DNA from: Celeribacter halophilus
GTDB taxonomy: Bacteria > Pseudomonadota > Alphaproteobacteria > Rhodobacterales > Rhodobacteraceae
DNA: 64,000 nt
NCBI RefSeq assembly: GCF_900114135.1
Contig: NZ_FORY01000001.1
Location: forward strand, 242,609 to 306,608
Reading direction: 5' to 3'
Shown here: piece by piece, positions 38,472-47,130 of the stretch
Layout: each line of letters starts with the position of its first letter
Position numbering within the stretch: the stretch's first letter is position 1
Program-made: the position numbers and the translations under genes
The notes under the pieces: model-generated
Told to the model about the DNA's origin: nothing
Seen by the model: the letters and a program-made list of their open reading frames with translations, nothing else
Databases searched by the model: none

Positions 38472-39824
38472 TTACTGACCTTTTTGCTTTTTAGCCTTCA
38501 AAGACTTTAACTTTTCGAACATCCGCACGGCGAGCATGGGTTTGTTCACCTGTTTGGCGCGGGCAATCGCGAGAGCACCCGGTTCGATGTCGGAGGTGAT
38601 GACGGAACCGGAGGCGGTCATCGCTTCGTCGCCCACTGTCACGGGGGCGACCAGCATGGTGTTCGAACCGATGAAGGCGTTGCGCCCGATGGTCGTGCGA
38701 TGCTTGAACACGCCGTCATAATTGCAGGTGATCGTGCCTGCGCCCACGTTGGTGCCGTCACCGATCTCGGCATCGCCAATATAGGTGAGATGGTTCACCT
38801 TGGTGCCTTCGCCGATCTGGGCGTTTTTGACTTCGACGAAATTGCCGATATGGGCATTGTTCGCCAGTTCCGCGCCGGGGCGCAGTCGGGCAAAGGGGCC
38901 GACGGTGGCACCCATCGAGACATGACAGCCCTCGAAATGGGAAAAGGCGCGGATGCGGGTGCCGGATTCGACGGTGACACCGGGGCCGAAGATGACATTC
39001 GGCTCCACAACCGTGTCCCGCCCGATATAGGTGTCGAGCGAGAAGAACACCGTCTCTGGGGCCATGAGCGTCACGCCGTTCTCCAGCGCCTCTGCGCGTT
39101 TGGAAGCTTGGAAAATCGCTTCGGCGCGGGCCAGTTCGGCGCGGGTGTTGACGCCGAGTGTTTCGGCTTCATCGCAGGCCACCGCCGTTGCCGTGCGTCC
39201 GGTTTTCCACGCGATTTCAATGATGTCGGGCAGGTAATACTCCCCCGCCGCATTGTCGTTGCCGACCTGTTCCAACAGATCGAACAGCACAGAAGCCTCT
39301 GCCGCGATCAGGCCGGAATTGCAAAACGTGATGGCGCGTTCCGCCTCGGAAGCGTCTTTGTATTCGACGATCCGGCGAAGCGTGTCGCCCTCCGTCACCA
39401 GCCGTCCGTAGCGGGCCGGATCCGCGGCTTCAAAGCCCAGCACGACCACATCCGCCGTTTTGCGCGCTTCGACCATGCGCAAGATCGTGGCTTCGGAGAT
39501 AAAGGGCGTGTCGCCATACAACACGATGGCATCGCCTTCAAAACCGGACAGCGCCTCTTTCGCCTTCAATACCGCATGCGCTGTGCCAAGCTGTTCGTTC
39601 TGGCGGGCGATGAGGATGTTGTCGTCGATCTTGGCAGCCTCGGCGGCAACCTGATCTGCACCATGACCTACGACGAGCACCGTGCGCTCAGGCGCCAGTG
39701 CTGCGCCGGATGCCAGCGCATGGGCAAACATCGGGGCGTTGCCGATCGGGTGTAAAACCTTCGGCAGGTCGGAATTCATCCGTGTTCCCTGTCCTGCGGC
39801 CAGAAGAATGAGGGCTGTTGCCAT
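38472..39824 (-). CDS. glmU: Bifunctional GlcNAc-1-P uridyltransferase / GlcN-1-P acetyltransferase
   Basis: Performs the last two steps of UDP-GlcNAc synthesis. 450 residues. The N-terminal pyrophosphorylase domain starts LILLAAGQGTRMNSDLPKVL, with QLGTAHAV and VLYGDTPFI. The C-terminal left-handed beta-helix (from about residue 250) carries repeated hexapeptides (IGNFVEVKNAQIGEGTKVNH, GAGTITCNYDG with the acetyl-CoA site, FIGSNTMLVAPVTVGDEAMT). The start ATG has only a weak ribosome-binding site. The 165-base spacer to the divergent gph gene must hold its promoter. Confidence 0.98.
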   Translation of the reverse strand: MATALILLAAGQGTRMNSDLPKVLHPIGNAPMFAHALASGAALAPERTVLVVGHGADQVAAEAAKIDDNILIARQNEQLGTAHAVLKAKEALSGFEGDAIVLYGDTPFISEATILRMVEARKTADVVVLGFEAADPARYGRLVTEGDTLRRIVEYKDASEAERAITFCNSGLIAAEASVLFDLLEQVGNDNAAGEYYLPDIIEIAWKTGRTATAVACDEAETLGVNTRAELARAEAIFQASKRAEALENGVTLMAPETVFFSLDTYIGRDTVVEPNVIFGPGVTVESGTRIRAFSHFEGCHVSMGATVGPFARLRPGAELANNAHIGNFVEVKNAQIGEGTKVNHLTYIGDAEIGDGTNVGAGTITCNYDGVFKHRTTIGRNAFIGSNTMLVAPVTVGDEAMTASGSVITSDIEPGALAIARAKQVNKPMLAVRMFEKLKSLKAKKQKGQ

Positions 39825-39989
39825 GATTTTCGTCCCGATCTGCTCTTTTCTTTATCTCTGTGCCGTTTTACCCATGATGCGCAAAGCCGCAAGAGTAGTC
39901 GCATCACAGTTTCTGACGCCTGATTACAGGTTTGCGCGGGTCTTTGCCAAAGAATACCGCTTTGATGATGTTGCAGGAGACCCGATACG

Positions 39990-40655
39990 ATGAAAACCGT
40001 GATTTTCGACCTTGATGGAACGCTGGCGGATACGTCGGCGGATTTGATCGCTGCGGCGAACAGTTGTTTCCGCAATCTGGGCTATGGAGATGTGCTTGAT
40101 CCTGTGGGCGATGCGCATACGGCCTTTCGCGGGGCGCGAGCGATGCTTGGTCTCGGGTTCTCGAAGGTCAGACCGGGCTTCACAGCGGCGGAGGTGATGG
40201 AGCAATACCCGATCCTGCTTGAGGCCTATGCCGAGGAGATCGACACGCATACGCGATTGTATGACGGGGCTGTGGAGGCGGTCGAAGGGCTGCGTACAAG
40301 TGGTTATGCCGTGGGGATTTGCACCAACAAGCCGGAGGATCTGGCAGATCGTTTGCTGATGAGGCTGGGGGTGCGTGATCTGTTCGGGTCCATGATCGGG
40401 GCCAAGACCGTGGGCGTGTCGAAGCCGGATCCGAAACCCTATGTGGCCGCCGTGGAAGAGGCCGGAGGCGTTCTTGCGCAGTCCTTTCTGGTCGGGGACA
40501 CCGAGACGGATCGCAATACGGCGAAAGCGGCGGGCGTGCCTTGTGTGCTTGTCACCTTCGGGCCGGATGGAGACGGGGTGAAGAAGCTGGAGCCGGAGGC
40601 TTTGCTGGCGCATTACAATGACCTGTCACGGATCACCAAGGAGTTGATCGGATGA
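39990..40655 (+). CDS. gph: HAD hydrolase, phosphoglycolate phosphatase-like
   Basis: A 221-residue haloacid dehalogenase phosphatase. Motif I is VIFDLDGTLADTSADL (nucleophile Asp), motif II is in VGICTNKPED, motif III is SKPDPKPY, and motif IV is FLVGDTETDRNTAKAAG. A helical cap lies between motifs I and II (about residues 15-80). This layout fits phosphoglycolate phosphatase, but similar enzymes act on other sugar phosphates. AGGAG precedes the ATG. The stop overlaps the aminotransferase gene by ATGA, so the phosphatase may belong to the same pathway as that enzyme; the gene symbol is therefore tentative. Confidence 0.85.
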   Translation: MKTVIFDLDGTLADTSADLIAAANSCFRNLGYGDVLDPVGDAHTAFRGARAMLGLGFSKVRPGFTAAEVMEQYPILLEAYAEEIDTHTRLYDGAVEAVEGLRTSGYAVGICTNKPEDLADRLLMRLGVRDLFGSMIGAKTVGVSKPDPKPYVAAVEEAGGVLAQSFLVGDTETDRNTAKAAGVPCVLVTFGPDGDGVKKLEPEALLAHYNDLSRITKELIG

Positions 40656-41863
40656 ACGCGAACGAGAGCACCGAGGTTTTCACCGGAAACTTCACCCAGC
40701 AGGAGCCTATCCCCGAAGAGGCCATCGAGGCGGCGGTTGCAGTGATGCGGTCCGGCCGGTTGCATCGGTATAACACCGCAGCTGGCGAAGCGGGGGAGGT
40801 CGCCTTACTGGAAAAAGAGTTTGCCGCCTACACGGGGGCGACCTACGCGCTGGCCGTGGCGTCGGGGGGGTATGCCTTGGGGTGTGCCTTGCGCGCCTTG
40901 GAGGTTCAGCCGGGAGAGCCAGTTCTGACCAATGCCTTTACGCTTGCGCCTGTGCCCGGCGCGATTGCCTCTGTCGGGGCCAAGCCGGTGTTCGTCGGCG
41001 TGACCGAGGGGCTGGTGATCGATCTTGATGACCTACAGGTGAAAATCGCGGAGACGGGCGCGAAGGTTCTGATGCTCTCCCATATGCGAGGGCATATCGT
41101 CGATATGGATGCGCTCATGTATATCTGTAACGGCGCAGGCGTCGCTGTGATCGAAGATTGTGCCCACACAATGGGGGCTTCGTGGGAAGGTGTACCGTCG
41201 GGCCGGCACGGGCTGATCGGCTGCTATTCGACCCAGACCTACAAGCATATCAATGCGGGGGAGGGGGGATTTCTCGTCACCGATGACGAAGATATCGCCG
41301 CGCGGGCCATCATGTTGTCGGGATCGTATATGTTATACCCCAAGCATCTCGCCGGTCCGGCCCCTGAAGTGTTCGAAAAGATCAAATACACCACGCCCAA
41401 TGTGTCGGGGCGGATGGATCATCTGCGTGCGGCAATTCTGCGGGTGCAGTTGCGGGCGCTCGACAGTCAGGTGGACAAGTGGAACGCGCGGTATCGTGTG
41501 CTCGAAGAGGGGCTACGTGGCACGGCGGGGCTGACCCTGATCGAACGGCCCCAGCAAGAGCACTATGTCGGTTCCTCTTTTCAATTCCTGCTGTTGGAAT
41601 GGCCAGACGCCAAGATCGAAGCTGTGGTTGCGGCCTGTATGAAGCGTGGCGTGGAGCTGAAATGGTTCGGGGCGCCCGAGCCGGTTGCTTTTACCTCGCG
41701 TTATGAAAGCTGGCGCTATGCGGAGCCGCAAAGCCTGCCTGAAAGTGACCGCGTGCTGCGCTCGATCATGGATATACGCCTGCCGCTGACCTTCAGCCTT
41801 GAGGATTGCGCAACATTGGCGCGGATTATTCGCTCGGAGGTCGAGCGCCTCCACCTCGCTTGA
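40652..41863 (+). CDS. DegT/DnrJ/EryC1/StrS family PLP-dependent aminotransferase
   Basis: A 403-residue type I fold aminotransferase-like enzyme. The family's landmark residues are present: substrate-binding HRYN near the N-terminus, LAVASGGYALGCALRAL for the phosphate pocket, VIEDCAHTMGASW with the cofactor Asp, and the Schiff-base lysine in STQTYKHINAGEGGF (Lys198). The usual residues after the lysine are conserved (GEGG). DegT enzymes normally aminate keto sugars in surface polysaccharide or secondary-metabolite gene sets, but no such genes surround it: its partner is an overlapping HAD phosphatase. Its product is unknown. It is followed by a strong terminator before the nuo operon. Confidence 0.85.
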   Translation: MNANESTEVFTGNFTQQEPIPEEAIEAAVAVMRSGRLHRYNTAAGEAGEVALLEKEFAAYTGATYALAVASGGYALGCALRALEVQPGEPVLTNAFTLAPVPGAIASVGAKPVFVGVTEGLVIDLDDLQVKIAETGAKVLMLSHMRGHIVDMDALMYICNGAGVAVIEDCAHTMGASWEGVPSGRHGLIGCYSTQTYKHINAGEGGFLVTDDEDIAARAIMLSGSYMLYPKHLAGPAPEVFEKIKYTTPNVSGRMDHLRAAILRVQLRALDSQVDKWNARYRVLEEGLRGTAGLTLIERPQQEHYVGSSFQFLLLEWPDAKIEAVVAACMKRGVELKWFGAPEPVAFTSRYESWRYAEPQSLPESDRVLRSIMDIRLPLTFSLEDCATLARIIRSEVERLHLA

Positions 41864-41912
41864 CATTGGCTTAATAGCAATGGGTCAGGGGTCCCTTTGA
41901 CATATCATCGAC

Positions 41913-41946
41913 ACGGGCCGTTCTGTTTGAGCGGCCCGTTTTGTTT
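41913..41946 (+). terminator. Terminator after the DegT-family gene
   Basis: Perfect arms ACGGGCCG and CGGCCCGT around an 11-base loop, followed by TTTTG and TTTTG, 50 bases after the stop. Confidence 0.88.
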
Positions 41947-42090
41947 TGTGTCCCTTCGCAAGTCTGCGGTTGTGATCTGGGATAATTCTGATAAAAAAAC
42001 TAAGAATTAAGCCGCGAATCAAAACAGGACGTGATTTGTGGCGCACCGGAGAGCAAAACCGGACGGTCGGCGAAAAAAATCTTCTAAAGC

Positions 42091-42105
42091 CCCTTGTAAC
42101 AAGGG
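42091..42105. promoter_or_regulatory. Palindrome upstream of the nuo promoter
   Basis: CCCTTGT-A-ACAAGGG, perfect 7-base arms, 21 bases before the proposed -35 box. Operator or activator site candidate for the nuo operon. A short TCTTT follows, so a small terminator is an alternative. Confidence 0.45.
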
Positions 42106-42126
42106 TCTTTCTCACCTTTGCGTTGG

Positions 42127-42155
42127 TTGACCACAGTGCCGCAGAGGGATAAACC
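42127..42155 (+). promoter_or_regulatory. Probable promoter of the nuo operon
   Basis: -35 TTGACC (42127-42132), an exact 17-base spacer, and -10 TAAACC (42150-42155). It lies about 80 bases before the nuoA GTG and is the best sigma-70-like match in the spacer. Confidence 0.5.
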
Positions 42156-42236
42156 ACGACAAGCTAGCAAAGCAGCGTGCCTGCGATCGCCTGACATCCC
42201 GTCCCGCGAAGAGGCGCGCCCATCAAGGAGCCGCTC

Positions 42237-42602
42237 GTGGAAGACTTGCTTCGGGAATATCTCCCCATCGTCATTTTCCTCGGCCTCGCCATTGCGCTGG
42301 GCCTCGTGTTCATCTTCGCAGCCCTCATCCTCGCCGTGCGCAATCCCGACCCTGAAAAAGTGTCGGCCTATGAATGTGGGTTCAACGCATTCGACGACGC
42401 GCGGATGAAGTTCGACGTGCGGTTCTACCTCGTGTCGATCCTGTTCATCATTTTCGATCTCGAAATCGCGTTCCTGTTCCCTTGGGCCGTTGCGTTCAAG
42501 GATATCGGAATGGTGGGATTCTGGTCGATGATGGTGTTCCTCGGCGTGCTGACCGTGGGCTTTTGCTATGAATGGAAGAAGGGAGCGCTGGAATGGGCGT
42601 GA
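42237..42602 (+). CDS. nuoA: NADH-quinone oxidoreductase subunit A
   Basis: Small membrane subunit of complex I at the junction with the peripheral arm. 121 residues, GTG start with CAAGGAG six bases upstream. Three membrane spans: [44 protein letters not shown] and [17 protein letters not shown]. The conserved loop between the first two contains [20 protein letters not shown], whose cysteine is exposed in the active/deactive transition of related enzymes. Its end overlaps the nuoB start by 10 bases. First gene of the 19 kb nuo cluster. Confidence 0.97.
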   Translation: MEDLLREYLPIVIFLGLAIALGLVFIFAALILAVRNPDPEKVSAYECGFNAFDDARMKFDVRFYLVSILFIIFDLEIAFLFPWAVAFKDIGMVGFWSMMVFLGVLTVGFCYEWKKGALEWA

Positions 42603-43126
42603 CAACCGGAGCCAACACCGCAGGTGTGGACAAGGAGCATTCCACGCAGGTTCTCAACAAGGAACTGCAGGATAAGGGCTTTTTGCTCACCTCCACCGAG
42701 GACATCATCAACTGGGCCCGCACGGGGTCTTTGCACTGGATGACCTTTGGTCTGGCCTGTTGCGCTGTCGAGATGATGCACACCTCCATGCCGCGCTATG
42801 ACATCGAACGCTACGGGACCGCGCCGCGCGCCTCCCCGCGCCAGTCCGATCTGATGATCGTGGCCGGAACGCTCACCAACAAAATGGCCCCCGCTCTGCG
42901 CAAGGTTTATGACCAGATGCCGGAGCCGCGCTATGTGATCTCTATGGGGTCCTGCGCCAACGGCGGCGGCTATTATCACTACAGCTATTCTGTCGTGCGC
43001 GGCTGTGATCGTATTGTGCCGGTGGATGTCTATGTTCCGGGGTGTCCTCCGACAGCCGAGGCGCTGATGTATGGCATCCTGCAACTGCAACGTAAAATGC
43101 GCCGCACCGGCACGATTGTCCGTTAA
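42593..43126 (+). CDS. nuoB: NADH-quinone oxidoreductase subunit B
   Basis: Peripheral-arm subunit carrying the terminal N2 [4Fe-4S] cluster that passes electrons to quinone. 177 residues from the ATG at 42593, after GGGAGCG; a start at 42572 inside nuoA is rejected. The four cluster ligands are visible: the adjacent pair in [10 protein letters not shown] (Cys56, Cys57), [10 protein letters not shown] (Cys121) and [11 protein letters not shown] (Cys151). A 30-residue polar N-terminal extension precedes the core. Confidence 0.98.
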   Translation: MGVTTGANTAGVDKEHSTQVLNKELQDKGFLLTSTEDIINWARTGSLHWMTFGLACCAVEMMHTSMPRYDIERYGTAPRASPRQSDLMIVAGTLTNKMAPALRKVYDQMPEPRYVISMGSCANGGGYYHYSYSVVRGCDRIVPVDVYVPGCPPTAEALMYGILQLQRKMRRTGTIVR

Positions 43127-43138
43127 GGAGAGGATGTG

Positions 43139-43738
43139 ATGAGCGAAGCCCTCCAAGAACTTGCCGCCCATATCGAGATGAAGCGCCCGAATGATGTGCT
43201 TTCTTCCGAGCTGGCCTATGGCGAACTGACCCTGCGGGTGACATCTGCGGGGATTGTTGATTTCGTCGAGTTTCTGAAAACCGACGGAACCAGCAATTTC
43301 TCCACACTGGTGGATATCACCGCTGTGGACCATCCGAGCCGCGAACAGCGTTTTGACGTCGTTTACCATTTCCTTTCGATGTATCAGAACCAGCGCATCC
43401 GCGTGGTGGCTGCGCTGCGCGAAGAGGAAACCATCCCGTCCATCGTCTCCGTGCACCCCTCTGCGGGCTGGTTCGAGCGGGAAGTCTTCGACATGTTCGG
43501 GATCATCTTCTCCGGCCATCCGGACCTGCGGCGCTTGCTGACGGATTACGGTTTCCGCGGCCATCCGCTGCGCAAGGATTTTCCGGCCACCGGCTACACC
43601 GAAGTGCGTTATGATGAAGAGCTCAAACGCGTCGTCTATGAACCGGTGAGCCTCGTGCAGGAATACCGCCAGTTCGACAACCTTTCCCCGTGGGAAGGGG
43701 CAAAATACATCCTCCCCGGCGACGAGAAGGGGGCCTGA
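43139..43738 (+). CDS. nuoC: NADH-quinone oxidoreductase subunit C
   Basis: Peripheral-arm subunit without cofactors. 199 residues; not fused to NuoD, unlike in E. coli. The ATG at 43139 is chosen after AAGGAGAGG, with an adjacent in-frame GTG at 43136 also possible. Family signature: [39 protein letters not shown], then [10 protein letters not shown]. The tail has [21 protein letters not shown]. The following gene is a sulfotransferase instead of nuoD. Confidence 0.97.
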   Translation: MSEALQELAAHIEMKRPNDVLSSELAYGELTLRVTSAGIVDFVEFLKTDGTSNFSTLVDITAVDHPSREQRFDVVYHFLSMYQNQRIRVVAALREEETIPSIVSVHPSAGWFEREVFDMFGIIFSGHPDLRRLLTDYGFRGHPLRKDFPATGYTEVRYDEELKRVVYEPVSLVQEYRQFDNLSPWEGAKYILPGDEKGA

Positions 43739-43739
43739 T

Positions 43740-44636
43740 GTGAGCGGCGATCCGGCCATCATGATCTGCGTTGGCGCGACTAAAGCGGGCACAAGCTCGC
43801 TTTACCGCTATCTGCATGACCATCCGGATTGCCACATGCGCTCCGTCAAGGAGATCCACTATTTCGACACGGTGGAGAACGAGGATTACGCGTTCCAGTT
43901 CGATGTGTTCGCGCGTTTGCGTGCGGATCTGGTCCGGCGTCAGGACGTGGCGCGCCAGAACGGAAACCGGTGGAAAGTGGCCAATCTCGACCGCCAGATC
44001 AAGGATGTCGACGAGATCGTGCGCATTCTGGAACTGGGCGAAGACGGGGTGTCGGACTATCTGTTCTATCTTCTGGACGGAATCGGGGACAAAAAACTCG
44101 CGGGCGACATCACGCCGGGATACGGGCTTTTGTCGGAGGACTGTTTGCGCGACATGGCGCATATGGCCCCTGACGTGCGGTTTGTGTTCCTGATGCGCGA
44201 CCCTGTGGAGCGTCTTTGGTCCCATGTGCGGATGCAGGCCAAGCGCCAGCGCCGCCCCGGTGAGGAAGTCGAGGTGAAGGCCAAGCGGATCATGAACCGC
44301 GTGGTGAACCGTGATCTGGAAAAACATATCGCCCCGCGTGGAGATTACGCGGGGATTATTGAGAAACTGAAGCGGGCGGTGCCCGAAGACAAGCTGCTCG
44401 TCGGGTTCACCGAAGATTTGCTGACGGGCGAGGGGCTTGGGACGTTGTGCCGGTTTTTGGGTATCGCGGAGAGACCCGTCGAGAAAGACCCCCATGCCCA
44501 TGAGGGCGTGAAACTGGAACTGAGTGACAAGCAACGGCATGAGGCGGCGCGCTTTCTGGCCCCGCAATATGCCTATGTGGAAAAGACCTTTGGCAAGCTG
44601 CCCGCCGGGTGGCAAGCGAATATGGCGAGGATCTGA
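43740..44636 (+). CDS. Sulfotransferase domain protein embedded between nuoC and nuoD
   Basis: A 298-residue PAPS-dependent sulfotransferase-like protein. The 5'-phosphosulfate loop is GATKAGTSSLYRYL (residues 12-25), followed by HPDCHMRSVKEIHYFD with the catalytic-base region, and the 3'-phosphate-binding motif is FVFLMRDPVERLWSHVRM (about 148-165). The latter half (YAGIIEKLKRAVPEDKLLVGFTEDL, LCRFLGIAE) matches the fold's C-terminal part. The GTG start lies one base after the nuoC stop, with GAAGGGGG upstream, and the stop directly abuts the nuoD ATG, so it is translated within the operon. The acceptor is unknown; a link to complex I is inferred only from position. Confidence 0.88.
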   Translation: MSGDPAIMICVGATKAGTSSLYRYLHDHPDCHMRSVKEIHYFDTVENEDYAFQFDVFARLRADLVRRQDVARQNGNRWKVANLDRQIKDVDEIVRILELGEDGVSDYLFYLLDGIGDKKLAGDITPGYGLLSEDCLRDMAHMAPDVRFVFLMRDPVERLWSHVRMQAKRQRRPGEEVEVKAKRIMNRVVNRDLEKHIAPRGDYAGIIEKLKRAVPEDKLLVGFTEDLLTGEGLGTLCRFLGIAERPVEKDPHAHEGVKLELSDKQRHEAARFLAPQYAYVEKTFGKLPAGWQANMARI

Positions 44637-45881
44637 ATGATGGACGGCGACATCCGGCAAAACACCTATGATGACGGTTCGCACGATGCGGGCAGCGGGG
44701 AACAGAAGATCCGCAATTTCAACATCAACTTCGGGCCCCAGCACCCTGCGGCCCACGGTGTGTTGCGGATGGTTCTTGAGCTGGACGGCGAGATCGTGGA
44801 ACGTGCCGATCCGCATATCGGCCTGTTGCATCGCGGCACCGAAAAGCTGATGGAGAACCGCACCTACCTGCAAAACCTGCCTTATCTGGATCGCCTCGAC
44901 TATGTGGCGCCGATGAATCAGGAACATGCATGGTGTCTGGCCATCGAACGTCTCGCAGGCGTTGAAATTCCGCGCCGCGCCTCTTTGATCCGTGTGCTCT
45001 ATTCCGAGATTGGCCGTGTGCTGAACCACCTCCTGAACGTCACCACAGGCGCGATGGACGTGGGGGCGCTGACCCCGCCGCTGTGGGGCTTTGAAGAGCG
45101 CGAAAAGCTCATGATTTTCTACGAGCGCGCCTGTGGTGCCCGTTTGCACTCCGCCTATTTCCGTCCCGGTGGTGTCCATCAGGACCTGCCGCCGGATCTG
45201 ATCGACGACATCGAGACATGGGCCGACGCGTTCCCGAAAGTGCTTGACGACATTCACTACTTGCTGTCGGACAACCGCATTTTCAAACAGCGGACAGTGG
45301 ATATCGGCGTGATCACGGAACAGGAAGCGCTCGACTGGGGCTTCTCCGGCGTGATGGTGCGCGGTTCCGGCATGGCGTGGGACCTGCGTCGCAGCCAGCC
45401 TTACGAATGCTACGACGAGTTCGACTTCCAGATTCCGGTGGGCACCAACGGCGACTGCTATGACCGTTACATGGTTCGGATGCAGGAGATGGCCGAGGCG
45501 ACCAAGATCATCAAGCAATGTATCGCCAAGCTGCGCGAACCGGAAAATCAGGGTGACGTGCTGGCGCGTGGCAAGCTGACACCGCCGAAGCGCAAGGACA
45601 TGAAGACCTCGATGGAGGCCCTCATCCACCACTTCAAACTCTACACCGAAGGGTTCAAACTGCCCGAGGGCGAGGTTTATGCCTGCGTCGAAGCGCCCAA
45701 GGGCGAGTTCGGCGTCTATCTCTATTCGGACGGCACCAACAAGCCTTACCGCGCCAAGCTGCGTGCGCCGGGCTACCTTCACTTGCAGGCGATGGATCAC
45801 ATGGCGAAAGGTCACCAACTGGCTGACGTTTCCGCTCTCATCGCCACCATGGACATCGTTTTCGGGGAGGTCGACCGCTAA
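44637..45881 (+). CDS. nuoD: NADH-quinone oxidoreductase subunit D
   Basis: 49 kDa-type subunit that forms the quinone-binding cavity with NuoB. 414 residues. Motifs: [21 protein letters not shown], including the quinone-site histidine, [58 protein letters not shown] and the C-terminal [10 protein letters not shown]. Two consecutive ATG codons are possible starts (44637, 44640). The end overlaps nuoE by one base (TAATG). Confidence 0.98.
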   Translation: MMDGDIRQNTYDDGSHDAGSGEQKIRNFNINFGPQHPAAHGVLRMVLELDGEIVERADPHIGLLHRGTEKLMENRTYLQNLPYLDRLDYVAPMNQEHAWCLAIERLAGVEIPRRASLIRVLYSEIGRVLNHLLNVTTGAMDVGALTPPLWGFEEREKLMIFYERACGARLHSAYFRPGGVHQDLPPDLIDDIETWADAFPKVLDDIHYLLSDNRIFKQRTVDIGVITEQEALDWGFSGVMVRGSGMAWDLRRSQPYECYDEFDFQIPVGTNGDCYDRYMVRMQEMAEATKIIKQCIAKLREPENQGDVLARGKLTPPKRKDMKTSMEALIHHFKLYTEGFKLPEGEVYACVEAPKGEFGVYLYSDGTNKPYRAKLRAPGYLHLQAMDHMAKGHQLADVSALIATMDIVFGEVDR

Positions 45882-47059
45882 TGCTCCGCCGTCTTTATCA
45901 CGAACAACCCGCGTCTTTCGAATTTACTCCGGCGAACCTCGCCTGGGCCGAAGGACAAATCGCCAAATACCCCGAAGGACGTCAGCAATCTGCCGTGATT
46001 CCGCTGTTGTGGCGGGCGCAGGAGCAGGAGGGCTGGCTCACCAAACCGGCGATCGAATATGTAGGTGACATGCTCGGCATGCCCTATATCCGCGTGCTGG
46101 AAGTGGCGACGTTCTACTTTATGTTCCAGCTGCAACCGGTCGGGACCGTGGCTCATATTCAGGTCTGCGGCACGACGACCTGCATGATCTGCGGCTCCGG
46201 CGACATCATTTCCGTCTGCAAGGAAAAGATCGCCCCCACGCCGCATACGCTTTCTGCGGATGGCAAGTTTTCGTGGGAAGAGGTCGAATGTCTGGGCGCC
46301 TGTGCCAACGCACCGATGGCCCAGATCGGTAAGGACTACTACGAAGACCTGAGTGCCGAGAATTTCTCCAAACTGCTGGACGACATGGCTGCGGGCAATG
46401 TGCCTGTGCCGGGATCGCAGATCGGGCGGTATTCTTCCGAACCCGCCGGTGGTCCGGTGGTTCTGGCCGAACACAAGGGCACGGGCGCGCAATATAACGG
46501 CTCCGTGCAGCGCGCGGTCGATATTGGCGATACGCTCAAGCGGATCGACGGCACCGAAGTGCCGCTTCTGACGCCGTGGATTTCCAAAGGGGCAGGGCAT
46601 GGCAACACGCCGAAACCCGCGCCGACGCCGAAATCCGCTGTGCAACAGGCGGCGGCCAAGAAAGCCGAACCGAAACCAGCTGCGAACAAATCTGCGTCCA
46701 AGTCTGGCGTGACCAAGCAGGAAGCAGATGCCAAGTCGAAGGGCAAACCGGCCTCCAAAGCCGAACCTGCGATGGGCGAGATCGCGGAGAAGAAGCCGCG
46801 CACCATGAAAGCTCCGCGCAAGGCGGGGGCGGATGACCTCAAAATGCTCAAAGGCGTCGGGCCGAAACTGGAACAGACGCTCAACGAGCTGGGCTTCTGG
46901 CATTTCGATCAGGTGGCCAAGTGGACGCCGGAAGAAGTGGCTTGGGTCGATGCCCGATTGAAGTTCAAAGGCCGGATCGAACGGGATGGCTGGATCGAAC
47001 AAGCAAAGATTCTTGCCGAAGGTGGCGAGACAGAATTCTCGAAACGCGCGAAATACTGA
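45881..47059 (+). CDS. nuoE: NADH-quinone oxidoreductase subunit E with C-terminal HhH-like extension
   Basis: 24 kDa-type subunit holding the N1a [2Fe-2S] cluster. Residues 1 to about 190 are the thioredoxin-like core; the ligands have the canonical spacing Cys96-x4-Cys101-x35-Cys137-x3-Cys141 (CGTTTC and CLGAC). The chain is 392 residues, about twice the usual length. After a Lys/Ala/Pro-rich linker (about 215-316) comes a 76-residue module starting [20 protein letters not shown], containing a helix-hairpin-helix-like KGVGPK turn and ending [20 protein letters not shown]. The same module ends the next protein. HhH folds often bind DNA or act as small interaction domains; here its role is unknown. 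Confidence 0.97.
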   Translation: MLRRLYHEQPASFEFTPANLAWAEGQIAKYPEGRQQSAVIPLLWRAQEQEGWLTKPAIEYVGDMLGMPYIRVLEVATFYFMFQLQPVGTVAHIQVCGTTTCMICGSGDIISVCKEKIAPTPHTLSADGKFSWEEVECLGACANAPMAQIGKDYYEDLSAENFSKLLDDMAAGNVPVPGSQIGRYSSEPAGGPVVLAEHKGTGAQYNGSVQRAVDIGDTLKRIDGTEVPLLTPWISKGAGHGNTPKPAPTPKSAVQQAAAKKAEPKPAANKSASKSGVTKQEADAKSKGKPASKAEPAMGEIAEKKPRTMKAPRKAGADDLKMLKGVGPKLEQTLNELGFWHFDQVAKWTPEEVAWVDARLKFKGRIERDGWIEQAKILAEGGETEFSKRAKY

Positions 47060-47130
47060 TACTCAAGCTCTAGAGGCCATAAAACAAACGGCCCGCCAGA
47101 GTGACCAACAGGGAATTTCAGGAGTAACAG

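Larger units (their letters stand above)
41864..42236. other. 373-base spacer upstream of the nuo operon
   Basis: It contains the terminator of the gph-aminotransferase unit (41913-41946), an AT-rich stretch, a perfect 15-base palindrome (42091-42105) and a plausible promoter (42127-42155). No credible gene is seen. Confidence 0.6.
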
